IMG/VR virus record: IMGVR_UViG_3300037847_008323
Coordinates: 1 to 29,431 of that record
Reading direction: 5' to 3' (one strand)
Length of the DNA: 29,431 bases
DNA from: a virus
Of this stretch, positions 7,985 to 16,474 are shown in pieces. The notes under the pieces were generated by a model that saw nothing but the letters and a program-made list of their open reading frames with translations, did not search any database and was not told the origin of the DNA. Within the stretch, counting starts at the first letter, position 1; every line of letters begins with the position of its first letter. A program made the translations under genes and the position numbers.

Positions 7985-9096
7985 TATGACATCTCTTGTA
8001 TATATTTTTTAAAATAATCAAAAAGAAACTTACATAGATCTGGGTTATCTTCTATGTGCTTAAAAACTTTATTCATACCTTGAATCTTCTCTGGGAACTC
8101 AAGCTTATTCTCTACTAAAAGATCTTTAAAATCGTCTGTTGTACTTATCCAAGCGCCACTCTTTTTGATAAATTCAAAAGACTCTAAAAGGTTTACTATC
8201 TCTTTTTCAATCCATATAGATGTGCCGCCTTTTCTGCCATATCTTATAGGATATGTTATTCTTTGATTTGTTTTTTCATTAGGAGATTTTTTTACCGTAA
8301 CCTTAGCATGCACTCCAATAATTGGATTTGTTTTTGGGTCGTGCTTTTTAGATGGGTCTTCTAAAATTTGATCTCCAGCAAATCTAGGATCGTACTCAAT
8401 AATCCAGTTTGCAAAGTGTAGAAGTGCGTTGCCTCCCGTCGCTGTAGTTTGTCTGACAGGGGCTTTGCTGTAAGGATCGAGTTTTATGTCAGCTCTAACT
8501 TGAGAGATGAAAATAGCCATATGGCCTCTTTTGGCTAACTTAATTGACATCTTTTTCATAAAGGTAGCAGCTACAACTGCGCCCCCTGCAACTTTTACAG
8601 AATCCTCATACCCTTTAGCTTTATCATTTTTTAGAATTAAGCCATCAACAGAATCCAAAACAAAACAATACTTTATTCCTGTCTCATTATGGTCAATCAG
8701 TTTTGTTATTATCTCAGCAACTGCTTCATAAATATTACTTTCAAAAACAAAACAAGAGCCGTTTTCCCACTCACTGTGTTCTGTTACAAAATTAAGCCCA
8801 GATCTTTCTTTCATTTCTGGAGATAATCTGCCCTCAGCTTTGATATAAAAACCTCTTGAGTTAGGTACAGTTTCCAAAAAGTTTTTCATTACCTGTAGTG
8901 ACTCAGATGTTTTACCGCCTTCGTTCATACCTGTAAACCTATGCAACCCAGGCCCAAAGCCACCTCCAAGTTCTACGTCAAACTGTAACGAGCCACTGGA
9001 AACTTTGTAGTTTTCTTCTACTTCAAAATTATAATGATCTTCTTTATTTGTCTTCAAGAAATTCTCTAATATTTTTTCTGGATTTATATCACTCAT
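7984..9096 (-). CDS. recA: RecA/UvsX-family recombinase
   Basis: 370-aa strand-exchange ATPase for homologous recombination and recombination-dependent replication. Walker A is TGMNEGGKTS (K62, T63). The catalytic glutamate is in YIKAEGRLS (E88), matching the DAE motif of RecA. Walker B is YCFVLDSVDGL (D148), then ISQVRADI (Q199, R201), and the L2 loop is TTATGGNALLHFANWI, close to the bacterial TTTGGNALKFYAS. These favour a RecA-like rather than strongly T4 UvsX-like protein, though phage versions intergrade. The start overlaps the preceding gene by 8 bases, and the stop overlaps the nuclease start as TAATG. No LexA box was identified upstream. Confidence 0.92.
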   Translation of the reverse strand: MSDINPEKILENFLKTNKEDHYNFEVEENYKVSSGSLQFDVELGGGFGPGLHRFTGMNEGGKTSESLQVMKNFLETVPNSRGFYIKAEGRLSPEMKERSGLNFVTEHSEWENGSCFVFESNIYEAVAEIITKLIDHNETGIKYCFVLDSVDGLILKNDKAKGYEDSVKVAGGAVVAATFMKKMSIKLAKRGHMAIFISQVRADIKLDPYSKAPVRQTTATGGNALLHFANWIIEYDPRFAGDQILEDPSKKHDPKTNPIIGVHAKVTVKKSPNEKTNQRITYPIRYGRKGGTSIWIEKEIVNLLESFEFIKKSGAWISTTDDFKDLLVENKLEFPEKIQGMNKVFKHIEDNPDLCKFLFDYFKKYIQEMS

Positions 9097-9424
9097 CTAA
9101 AAAGTCTTTAATTGTTTTTTTCTTAACTTTTATTTTAGCATCTTTGCCAAATTTTTCACCTATATTATACTTCGGATATTTAGAAAAGTCTACTCTAAAA
9201 TTAAAAGCTCTGAATTTTTCATCTAATGTGCTTTTTAGTTTTGGACTTGTCAAGTATGCTAAAGAATCAAATTTGTTTTCAAAAGATATACAGGACATAA
9301 ATTCTTGAGAATATCTCTCTATGAGATCATTAAGCATTTTCATTTCCCTAGCGAAAAAAGGTCTTCTGCCTTTTTCTGGTACGTCAAGCAAGCGAAAAAG
9401 TATTTCTCTTTTATTTAAAAGCAC
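9089..9424 (-). CDS. Conserved-looking protein of unknown function at the replication/glycan junction
   Basis: 111 aa, not recognised. The N-terminal half is helical with mixed charge (KREILFRLLDVPEK, REMKMLNDLIERY), and the C-terminus is very basic followed by an acidic tip (KIKVKKKTIKDFLDE). Translation begins at a GTG at 9424 whose first base is the last base of the gmd stop codon (TAGTG), and it ends 8 bases inside recA. It is the first gene after the glycan block and precedes recA, so a recombination accessory role, such as a mediator protein, is conceivable but unsupported by any motif. Confidence 0.6.
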   Translation of the reverse strand: MLLNKREILFRLLDVPEKGRRPFFAREMKMLNDLIERYSQEFMSCISFENKFDSLAYLTSPKLKSTLDEKFRAFNFRVDFSKYPKYNIGEKFGKDAKIKVKKKTIKDFLDE

Positions 9425-10491
9425 TAATCAATATCCAACAATTTCAAGTCATTATCAACCATCTTTTTTACTAAACCTGCAAAATTAGTTTTAGGCTTCC
9501 ACCCAAGCTCTTCTCTGGCTCTGCTAGAATCACCCCATAATAAATCAACCTCTGCTGGTCTATAAAATTGTGGATCAACTTCCATTAGTAGATCATCTCC
9601 ATGAAAATATTTGCAATCTTCATCTACTCCTTCCCATCTGCACATTGACCTATGAAATCCTGCTGAGTTAAATGCTTCTTCTACAAACTCTCTAATTGTG
9701 TGTGTTTGATCGGAGGATAAAACATAGTCATCAGGTGTTTTTCTCCAGACATTAGTCCAGTATTTTTCTTGATTTAACATTCTCCAGATACCATCCATAA
9801 AATCCTCTGAATCGCTCCAGTCTCTTTTTGAATCTATGTTACCAAGTCTTAATGGCTCAAAAGATTTTTTATTGGCATACTCATGACTAATACGCGCAAC
9901 ATTCTGTGTAATTTTTCTTGTTACAAACTCAACTCCTCTTCTAACTCCCTCGTGATTAAAAAGCCATCCTTGAATTGCATATAATCCATAAGAATCTCTA
10001 TAAACTTTTACCAAATGTCTGGCAGAGCATTTAGAAGCACCATACGGACTCCTGGGTCTAAGAGGATGCTCTTCATTCTGCGGTTCTGTTACAACATCCC
10101 CAAATTCCTCAGAGGAACCTGCATTATAATATCTGCATTCTGGACAGTGCCTTTTTATAGCCTCAAGTTGATGTAAAACAGCTAAAGCATTTGTTTCCAT
10201 ATGCTGAGTAGGCATTTTCCAGCTTGTACCTACAAAAGAATTTGCTGCAAAATTTATAAAATAATATGGTTTATGCTCAGCTATAACTCTGTCTACATTC
10301 TGAGGATCGGTTACATCTAAATCAATGAGAAAAAATCTAGGATTATCTAATAAATGAAGAATGTTGTCATGATTTTTGACGCTTAGTCTTCTGGCTCCTC
10401 CAATAATAGTGTGTGTGGTATTTTCTAAAAGGTAGTCTACCATATTGCTACCATCTTGTCCTGTTACTCCTGTTACTATTATCTTTTTCAT
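9424..10491 (-). CDS. gmd: GDP-mannose 4,6-dehydratase
   Basis: Short-chain dehydrogenase that converts GDP-mannose to GDP-4-keto-6-deoxymannose, the precursor of fucose, rhamnose or perosamine nucleotides. Visible are the NAD(P) motif TGVTGQDGS, NAGSSEEFGDV at the catalytic Ser/Glu site, SPYGASK with the Tyr/Lys pair, the family signature FNHEGVRRGVEFVTRKIT, and LGNIDSKRDWSDSEDFMDG. Length (355 aa) is normal. I place the start at the ATG at 10491, which overlaps the stop of the upstream gene as ATGA and directly precedes the KKIIVTG strand. An in-frame ATG at 10518 would add 9 residues inside the upstream gene. No reductase or aminotransferase that would use the product is in the window, so the host or genes elsewhere must finish the pathway. 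Confidence 0.92.
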   Translation of the reverse strand: MKKIIVTGVTGQDGSNMVDYLLENTTHTIIGGARRLSVKNHDNILHLLDNPRFFLIDLDVTDPQNVDRVIAEHKPYYFINFAANSFVGTSWKMPTQHMETNALAVLHQLEAIKRHCPECRYYNAGSSEEFGDVVTEPQNEEHPLRPRSPYGASKCSARHLVKVYRDSYGLYAIQGWLFNHEGVRRGVEFVTRKITQNVARISHEYANKKSFEPLRLGNIDSKRDWSDSEDFMDGIWRMLNQEKYWTNVWRKTPDDYVLSSDQTHTIREFVEEAFNSAGFHRSMCRWEGVDEDCKYFHGDDLLMEVDPQFYRPAEVDLLWGDSSRAREELGWKPKTNFAGLVKKMVDNDLKLLDID

Positions 10492-10931
10492 TTGTACTGT
10501 GCTATAAAGTCGCTGCAAATCCCTATGCAGTCAGTTAATTTGTCATTCGATGCTTCAGGCATGACAGCGATACTATTTTTTATTGGTTGATTTCCAGGAA
10601 ATGCCCATATGTAATTTTTACTAGTAAGAGTTATGTCATCTCTCTGATGCCAAAAATAATGTATATTATAACCTCCTTTTTTTGTTAAATATTGGAGTTG
10701 AACTGCTGCATCTAAATTTTTAGCATGACACCACAAAGATGGGTTTTTAAGATAAACTGGGTCAATCAAATCAACTGGTCCATCATGACCTAAATATAAA
10801 AAATTATCTTTACCCCATAAATCTATCTCTACATCAAAGCCTTTATCTAAAGCTTCATTAATATACTGGACTGTATTTTCTCTTTCTGGCTGCTTGCCAT
10901 GAAGATTGCCTCTGTGGGATATTAAAATCAT
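10488..10931 (-). CDS. GDPD/PI-PLC-like phosphodiesterase-fold protein
   Basis: 147 aa with the core signature of the glycerophosphodiester phosphodiesterase family: SHRGN (H6, R7), ERENT (E18, N19), FDVEIDLW (E35, D37) and LGHD (H49). That covers the metal-binding and catalytic residues, but the protein is only about half the usual 240-residue length, so the second half of the barrel looks reduced. Small relatives of this type occur in surface-polysaccharide clusters. Its substrate is unknown; a glycan-linked phosphodiester is a reasonable guess. It abuts the HAD-nucleotidyltransferase gene with no gap and overlaps gmd by 4 bases. Confidence 0.72.
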   Translation of the reverse strand: MILISHRGNLHGKQPERENTVQYINEALDKGFDVEIDLWGKDNFLYLGHDGPVDLIDPVYLKNPSLWCHAKNLDAAVQLQYLTKKGGYNIHYFWHQRDDITLTSKNYIWAFPGNQPIKNSIAVMPEASNDKLTDCIGICSDFIAQYK

Positions 10932-12290
10932 TTAATTGTTTTTTAAAAAGAAATCTAAATCTTCTGGAGTACCTAATCCCCACATATTTTCTATGTCAAA
11001 TGTTTTTACTTTTTTACCATCCTGTATAGCTTCATTAAAAACAGGGCAAACATAAAATTCATTATTATGGCGGATGTTTTTTTCTATCATTTGTTCAGCG
11101 TATTTTACGTAATCAGAGCCTTTTTTCCAGTAATAAATTCCCACTGTAGCAATATCAGAAATAGGTTTTTTCTCTGCTACCTCTGTTACATCACCTTCAT
11201 CATTTACTTTTGCAAAAGACCATTTAGGGTGTGTAGATTTAAAAGTCAAAATGCCAGCATCTGCATCTTGCTCTTGCATTTTATATAAAAATTCGCTTGT
11301 GTCCCACTGAACATACTGGTCAGAGTTAGCTATGAGTAAAGGTTGATCTGTATTTATAATTTCTTTACTTAAAAGTGTGGTGCAAGCTGCTCCTTCGGTC
11401 ATCCCGTCAACTTCTATAACATTACATTTTGGAGTTATGAGATTTAAAAGAGTATCTAGGTTATATTCTTTTCTATGTTCTTTTTGCACTATAAAAGTAT
11501 GAGGACTTTCGCAGTTTAAATTTTCTACAACGACTTGAATCATAGGTTTGCCTCTAACCTCAATTAACGGCTTTGGAAAAGTATACCCAGCGGCCTGGAA
11601 TCGACTACCAGCTCCAGCCATTGGTATCAAAACATTTAAATTGTTATCTTGCCAGCGTGTATTCATAAGTTCTTTTTTTATATTTAATTTTGATTTTACT
11701 TTTTGTATTGTTAAGTCGGATGGGTCTTTAACTCTTAAGATGTTAGCTCCTGATCTTTGAGCTGCAAGTAATCCATGGGGAGAATCTTCTACAATCAATG
11801 TTTGTTCTGACAGCTTTCCAAACTCTATCATGGTTTGCCAATACATCTCTGGATGAGGCTTTGATTTAGAGACATCTTCATTCGATAATATATAATCGAA
11901 AAAATCTATAAGGCCAAGTTTTTGCAAAACGCCTTCTAGGGAGCTTCTTATAGAATTTGAGCAACAAGCTATTTTTAAATTATGATTAGATAAAAATTCA
12001 AATAACTTTACTAAATTAGAATCTTTTCCAATTTCATTTATTTTTTGCGCCGTTATCTTTTGTTTTTCTAACCAAACATTTTCATGCTCAGATTTTGGCA
12101 GTCCTTTTTTCTCAGTTAGTATGTTTAACTTGTCTTTTGTTTTTAATCCGTCATATATATTTAGATGTTCGCTATAAGAAATAGAAAACTTAGGGTCTAC
12201 ACTTTCTAAAGCTTCATTTAAAGCGTTGAAGTGCATTTCTTTAGCTCTTACTAAAACACCATCTAAATCAAATATAATTAGTTCAATCAT
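10932..12290 (-). CDS. Fused HAD phosphatase/mutase and nucleotidyltransferase
   Basis: 452-aa two-domain enzyme. Residues 1-200 are a beta-phosphoglucomutase-like HAD hydrolase with IIFDLDGVLV (D8, D10), CCSNS (S110), KSKPHPE (K143) and LIVEDSPHG (D168). Residues 215-452 are a sugar-phosphate nucleotidyltransferase with LIPMAGAGSRF, FPKPLIEV (K239), LIANSDQYV (D323) and a later GIYYWKKGSDY stretch. Such a fusion could interconvert a sugar phosphate and then activate it as an NDP-sugar. The substrate cannot be read from sequence. It lies between the 269-aa putative glycosyltransferase (8-base overlap) and the GDPD-like gene. Confidence 0.85.
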   Translation of the reverse strand: MIELIIFDLDGVLVRAKEMHFNALNEALESVDPKFSISYSEHLNIYDGLKTKDKLNILTEKKGLPKSEHENVWLEKQKITAQKINEIGKDSNLVKLFEFLSNHNLKIACCSNSIRSSLEGVLQKLGLIDFFDYILSNEDVSKSKPHPEMYWQTMIEFGKLSEQTLIVEDSPHGLLAAQRSGANILRVKDPSDLTIQKVKSKLNIKKELMNTRWQDNNLNVLIPMAGAGSRFQAAGYTFPKPLIEVRGKPMIQVVVENLNCESPHTFIVQKEHRKEYNLDTLLNLITPKCNVIEVDGMTEGAACTTLLSKEIINTDQPLLIANSDQYVQWDTSEFLYKMQEQDADAGILTFKSTHPKWSFAKVNDEGDVTEVAEKKPISDIATVGIYYWKKGSDYVKYAEQMIEKNIRHNNEFYVCPVFNEAIQDGKKVKTFDIENMWGLGTPEDLDFFLKNN

Positions 12291-13092
12291 TCCATAAATG
12301 CTTATTCAAAAAAACTGATTTATAGTCATCCCACATATCATTTTCCATAAAGAAAAATTTATATAAACAGTGATTGTTGATTAAAGAATTTTCGCCAGTT
12401 ATATAAGTTGCCAAGCTTTCGGTTCTTTGATTCTTAAAAAGCTCGCCAGAAAATTCATTTACCTTACAGCTTATAGGCCAACCCTCTTTGCATTTTTTAT
12501 TATATTCGCTATCTTTTTTAAGGTATTCAAAAACCTTGTCATACATTGTAGATATAACATCTATATTTTCTGAAGAGCTATAAAACCAGTGATCTGAAGC
12601 GCCAGCATTTGTCTGATCCCAGTAAGCTTGGTAAATTTTACTCATGTCTTTGTTGGGATCAAAATTTAAGTGACTAGTTTTGTTTAGACCTTGTTTATGA
12701 TGTCCTACATCAAACCTGCTAACTAAAACAACATCATACTTAAACCCAGCTTCTGTTTCATACTTTTGTTTAAGTTGTATTGATTTTTTTCTAGAGAATA
12801 AGAAACTCAAGGTTTTAAATAGATCGCCTTGAGCCATTGTTGTGTTGTTAGTAAAATTTATGTCTTTAAATAAATCTTGCTCCCTCTTAAAATCTTTCTG
12901 GGGTTCAAAGACATACGCTAAAGGATTGAATATATCTACTATCTCTTGTTCTATATCATCATCCCAGGAGTGAATAAAAACATCTGCACCTTTAAGTTCT
13001 TTTAAGAGTGTAGAAAACTTTTCTAAATAAGCCCCGTCAGCTTTTACGCTGCTACCTCTAGCTAAACCATGTAAACATGCAGCTACCTTCAT
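12283..13092 (-). CDS. Putative glycosyltransferase-like protein of a surface-glycan cluster
   Basis: 269 aa, family not firmly recognised. The opening MKVAACLHGLARG, then DVFIHSWDDD and, near residue 150, YDVVLVSRFDVG, resemble the strand and Asp-containing loop layout of WavE-like and related capsule proteins, where an R-x-D segment follows a hydrophobic strand. The gene a few positions upstream at 15794-16474 has the same general architecture (STWD, then LKWRSDY). No signal peptide or transmembrane segment is seen, so it is probably cytoplasmic. It is separated from the transaldolase gene by one base. Alternatives are a nucleotide-diphospho-sugar transferase fold with unknown donor, or a non-catalytic relative. 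Confidence 0.55.
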   Translation of the reverse strand: MKVAACLHGLARGSSVKADGAYLEKFSTLLKELKGADVFIHSWDDDIEQEIVDIFNPLAYVFEPQKDFKREQDLFKDINFTNNTTMAQGDLFKTLSFLFSRKKSIQLKQKYETEAGFKYDVVLVSRFDVGHHKQGLNKTSHLNFDPNKDMSKIYQAYWDQTNAGASDHWFYSSSENIDVISTMYDKVFEYLKKDSEYNKKCKEGWPISCKVNEFSGELFKNQRTESLATYITGENSLINNHCLYKFFFMENDMWDDYKSVFLNKHLWND

Positions 13093-13093
13093 T

Positions 13094-13777
13094 TTAATGT
13101 GTAAATGTTAATTTACTTCCATCATAGAAAAATAATTGAGACTTTTTAATAGACGTTTCTAAATCATCAAAGTTCATTCTATCTAATTTTTTCATCACTC
13201 CATCTGGGATAGTTATGATGTCAGCGCCCCATAACTCAGCCTCTACAATAGAAAAAACTCTTTGACACCCAGCATATAAAATTTGTTTATTCGCGTTATC
13301 TCCTATGATAGATCTAGCCTTATCAAAAATTGGCTTAGCATATGTCCCAGAATCCGAAAGACCTCCAGCAAAAAGTGATATGATAGATTTTGTTTCGTCA
13401 CTGACAGCATTACATGCTTCAATAGTTTGCTGTTCTGTATGTATGCAGGTCACATTTACTTTAAAGCCATCTTTGCTTAAACCCTGCACTAAATCTTTAG
13501 TGGATTCTCCATTAGGTAGAACGATTGGTATTTTTACATAAACATTGCTAGCTTTCTGACATATAACCTCTGCTTGTTTTATAATAGAGCTTGAGGATGG
13601 ACCCGTCACCTGAAAAGAAATAGGTTTTCCTTTTGAGCTTTCAATAGATTTATTTATAAAAGAATCATAATCAGTTACCTCTGCTTCTGCTACGTAAGAT
13701 GTGTTTGTAGTAACTCCATCTACTAAGTTTATATGTTCTTCTATATTTACTCCGTCGTAATACCTTTTAACTTTCAT
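13094..13777 (-). CDS. Transaldolase-family protein (TalC/fructose-6-phosphate aldolase type)
   Basis: 227 aa, the short TIM-barrel form. VDGVTTNTS is the first family block, the Schiff-base lysine is K82 in VYVKIPIV, and NVTCIHT, SLFAGGLSDSG and GADIITIP follow in the usual order. The SPFVGR-type block reads SLFAGGL, so the arginine that helps bind the substrate phosphate in transaldolase B is replaced by glycine (G139); R173 in AGCQRVF is kept. Cyanophages carry talC to redirect carbon flux, but here the gene sits inside a glycan cluster, between two sugar-activating genes, so a specialised role in making an unusual sugar precursor is equally likely. It overlaps the 680-aa gene by 11 bases. 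Confidence 0.85.
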   Translation of the reverse strand: MKVKRYYDGVNIEEHINLVDGVTTNTSYVAEAEVTDYDSFINKSIESSKGKPISFQVTGPSSSSIIKQAEVICQKASNVYVKIPIVLPNGESTKDLVQGLSKDGFKVNVTCIHTEQQTIEACNAVSDETKSIISLFAGGLSDSGTYAKPIFDKARSIIGDNANKQILYAGCQRVFSIVEAELWGADIITIPDGVMKKLDRMNFDDLETSIKKSQLFFYDGSKLTFTH

Positions 13778-15809
13778 TTTTAATTAATTTGTTTAGCCAA
13801 ACAATAGCCATTAACAGTGCAAAAACTCCATGATCGGCACTAACTTTCATTCTAAATGGTACAAATCGTATAAAATACATGCTCATATAGAATATTCCTT
13901 TATTTATAACAGTGTTTTTGTCATCGTTTAATATGACTGACCACTGAGATATTATATCGTTTGTTAGCTGGTTATCTAAATCTAATTTAAAATATTTATC
14001 TATACATTCAAATTCGTCATCGTTCTTAGAAATGTTTATATCAATATTTTTCCATTCATTGAATTTAGAGAAGATTGATTGGCACATTTTACCTAAATCA
14101 AGCTCTGCTGCATCAAAAATGTCTGACCCATCCATATCTATCAACTTTATTGAAGAGCCATCCCACATTACATTTTCTAGGGTAAAATCTCCATGAATCG
14201 GTCTAATAAAATTAGGTTTTACTAAATGTTTGTCTATCGTAAGTAAAGTTTTGTTAAGTCCAAAATATTTTACATTATTTATATAAATAAATTCATTAAA
14301 AATTATTTTATTTAAATTTAAATCTTTACTATAAGAATCGAACTTACTAAAAATTTTATTTTCATAATGTCTTTCTAACCAAGATATTCCATCTATTTCC
14401 TTTCGTAGGGAGTAGACGTTTTTATTCATACCATCTAGCAATTTATTTATAGCTGATTTTTTTTCATCTAAACAGGATATGTCAGCAACAGTTTTATGCT
14501 GATCTAAATACTCCATGTCAAAGCTAAAATCAAAATCTGTATCTTTTTGTTTGGTTATCTTTGGTGTTGAATGTGGCCACAGAAAAGAGAATCTTTCTAA
14601 ATCCCTTACTTGCCGTTTTAATTTATCATAATGTACAATATCGTCTTTTTGTTTTATGATATGTTTCCTAACCGTATTATTAGACAGCAGGTAAGTCTTA
14701 GCAAAAGAGCCGCCATCAAATGTTTTAATTATTTCTGTATCGCTTTCTTCGTAGTATTTAGATATTTCTAAATCTTTTATTCCTTTATCTCGAATTAATT
14801 CCAGGCTATTTGCTTGATTTGTAAATATTTTTGATGGCTTGTGATCGTTTATTAAGAGCCTGGGTCCAGCAGGTAATCCCATGACTAGCTCGTCATATTG
14901 TATTCCTATTTTTGATAGAAGAACTGCGGTTTCATCTCTATATTTTTCGCTCCTTGCGGTTGTTAAGATTACCTTATGTCCTAGTATTTTGAGTTTTGAT
15001 AAATTTTCAAATCCATCTATTGGTTTATTTGTTTCTATATCAGTTGTTGAGTGAGGGTCGTGATATATTAAAACTCCATCTATGTCACAAAATATAGAGC
15101 ATTTTTTTCTAAGGTTGTTTACATGATTCTCTAACATTTTTACATCCCCATAAAAAGATGCACTTTTGGTGTTAGTAACCTTTAGATTTTTATCTTGCTT
15201 TAACAAGTCTTGAAGGCAATCGGAAACATATACATGATCTTTATTAAAATTATTTTCTATCTCTTTAAAATAAACGCACCCTATTATACCTTTAACATTA
15301 TAGTCATCGCTTGAAATTCTTTCTTTCTCACAAATCATTTTTATATTAGAATTTTTATCTAATACAACTTTGGACCAATTCATCCACTCATCTTTAGTTA
15401 TCTCCCAAGTTGGAATAATGCAGTCATGCTTGTTTTTTAAAGCATTTTTAAATATTTCGTCTACATTTAAACTATGATCACAATCGCAGACTATTGATGG
15501 GCCTTTAATATCTGCTAGCATGATGCCGTTATTCAATGTTTGATACGGACCTTTTGTTTTTTTAGGGATAACTATAACCTCAACAAATTCATATGATAGT
15601 TTTTCTTTTATTTTAGAAGAAACATTGTAAACTTTTTCTTGTTCAGCTGTACATATAAAATAAATTTTATTTATTTCGTTTATCCATTTTTTAAATGGCT
15701 CGAATGTAGTCTCTATAAAAGTAATATCACCTATTTTTAAAAAAGGTTTAAAAGTGCCTCCAAATCTTACAGCCTCTCCAGCCACTGGAAATATTAGATT
15801 GATGCCCAT
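13767..15809 (-). CDS. Three-domain fusion: nucleotidyltransferase, HAD phosphatase, APH-type kinase
   Basis: 680 aa with three recognisable enzyme domains. Residues 1-225 are a nucleotidyltransferase with FPVAGEAVRFGG, a Lys at KPFLKI and a metal-binding acidic pair in VCDCDHS (D109, D111). Residues 236-340 are a HAD phosphatase with IFCDIDGVL (D242, D244), LTTAR and LINDHKP. Residues 355-680 are a protein-kinase-fold sugar or choline kinase of the APH family with FDGGSFAKTYLL as nucleotide loop, FDMEYLD hinge, IHGDFTLENVMWD (D541, N546) and LIDMDGSD (D558). Together they could phosphorylate, dephosphorylate and NDP-activate one metabolite, as LicA/LicC or HddA/GmhB/HddC do as separate proteins. 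The start ATG at 15809 has a credible AAGGA site 7 bases upstream, rare in this window. Confidence 0.85.
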   Translation of the reverse strand: MGINLIFPVAGEAVRFGGTFKPFLKIGDITFIETTFEPFKKWINEINKIYFICTAEQEKVYNVSSKIKEKLSYEFVEVIVIPKKTKGPYQTLNNGIMLADIKGPSIVCDCDHSLNVDEIFKNALKNKHDCIIPTWEITKDEWMNWSKVVLDKNSNIKMICEKERISSDDYNVKGIIGCVYFKEIENNFNKDHVYVSDCLQDLLKQDKNLKVTNTKSASFYGDVKMLENHVNNLRKKCSIFCDIDGVLIYHDPHSTTDIETNKPIDGFENLSKLKILGHKVILTTARSEKYRDETAVLLSKIGIQYDELVMGLPAGPRLLINDHKPSKIFTNQANSLELIRDKGIKDLEISKYYEESDTEIIKTFDGGSFAKTYLLSNNTVRKHIIKQKDDIVHYDKLKRQVRDLERFSFLWPHSTPKITKQKDTDFDFSFDMEYLDQHKTVADISCLDEKKSAINKLLDGMNKNVYSLRKEIDGISWLERHYENKIFSKFDSYSKDLNLNKIIFNEFIYINNVKYFGLNKTLLTIDKHLVKPNFIRPIHGDFTLENVMWDGSSIKLIDMDGSDIFDAAELDLGKMCQSIFSKFNEWKNIDINISKNDDEFECIDKYFKLDLDNQLTNDIISQWSVILNDDKNTVINKGIFYMSMYFIRFVPFRMKVSADHGVFALLMAIVWLNKLIKNES

Positions 15810-16474
15810 ACATTATTCCTTGTTGTAGTATTATTCCAGTATTCCTCTTTTCTCCAATTTAAAGTGCTAGAATTATAATCGGCCCCCTCTCTGATAAAAA
15901 AGCACTCATTGCTTTTTGTCATTTTAGGTAAAAGATAATTTATTTCTATGTTTTGTCTCTCTTTTAATATATGTGATGCTAATGTAATTTTGTACTCAGG
16001 GAAAGCTGACGGTATCTGTTGATGTATAGCTTTTGTTTGTTCAAATATATTTATCAGCCAATCTGTTTTGCCCGCAAAAAAATAATCTACAAGGTAGCCA
16101 TGGTTAGATCTTAAGTATGATATAAAGCCTCTATGCTCTGACCAAGCTATAAAATTTAATTTTTCTTCATCCAATATATCAAAAAATTTATTAGCGTTTT
16201 TAGGCACGTAGTCTGATCTCCACTTTAGGCAAAAATCATAGCCTTTTTGCTCTGCTTTTTTTAAGCCGTTTAAAGAAGTTTCTATTTGTAAATTTATATT
16301 GCCTTGACCTTTTTCTTTAGGCATTTTGTTATAAATAACACAATCAGAATCTTTATACCCTTTGTCCTGTTCCCCATCCCAGGTTGAATAAATTATATCA
16401 AACCCTCGCCAAGCTTTACTCATCCTTTCATAATCATGAGTCGGCCCTTGTATTATCACGCATCGCTTTGACAT
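15794..16474 (-). CDS. WavE-like polysaccharide synthesis protein (putative glycosyltransferase)
   Basis: 226 aa. It begins RCVIIQGPTHDY, then IIYSTWDGEQ, a conserved-type NINLQIETSLNGLKKAE stretch, and FCLKWRSDYVP near residue 85. This order (IIQGP, STW, N.N.Q..ST..GL..A, LK.RSD) is the pattern of the WavE lipopolysaccharide-synthesis family. The exact reaction of that family is poorly known; sugar transfer to a core or O-chain is assumed. It overlaps the carbamoyltransferase gene by 19 bases upstream and the three-domain gene by 16 bases downstream. No membrane segment is seen. Confidence 0.75.
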   Translation of the reverse strand: MSKRCVIIQGPTHDYERMSKAWRGFDIIYSTWDGEQDKGYKDSDCVIYNKMPKEKGQGNINLQIETSLNGLKKAEQKGYDFCLKWRSDYVPKNANKFFDILDEEKLNFIAWSEHRGFISYLRSNHGYLVDYFFAGKTDWLINIFEQTKAIHQQIPSAFPEYKITLASHILKERQNIEINYLLPKMTKSNECFFIREGADYNSSTLNWRKEEYWNNTTTRNNVWASI

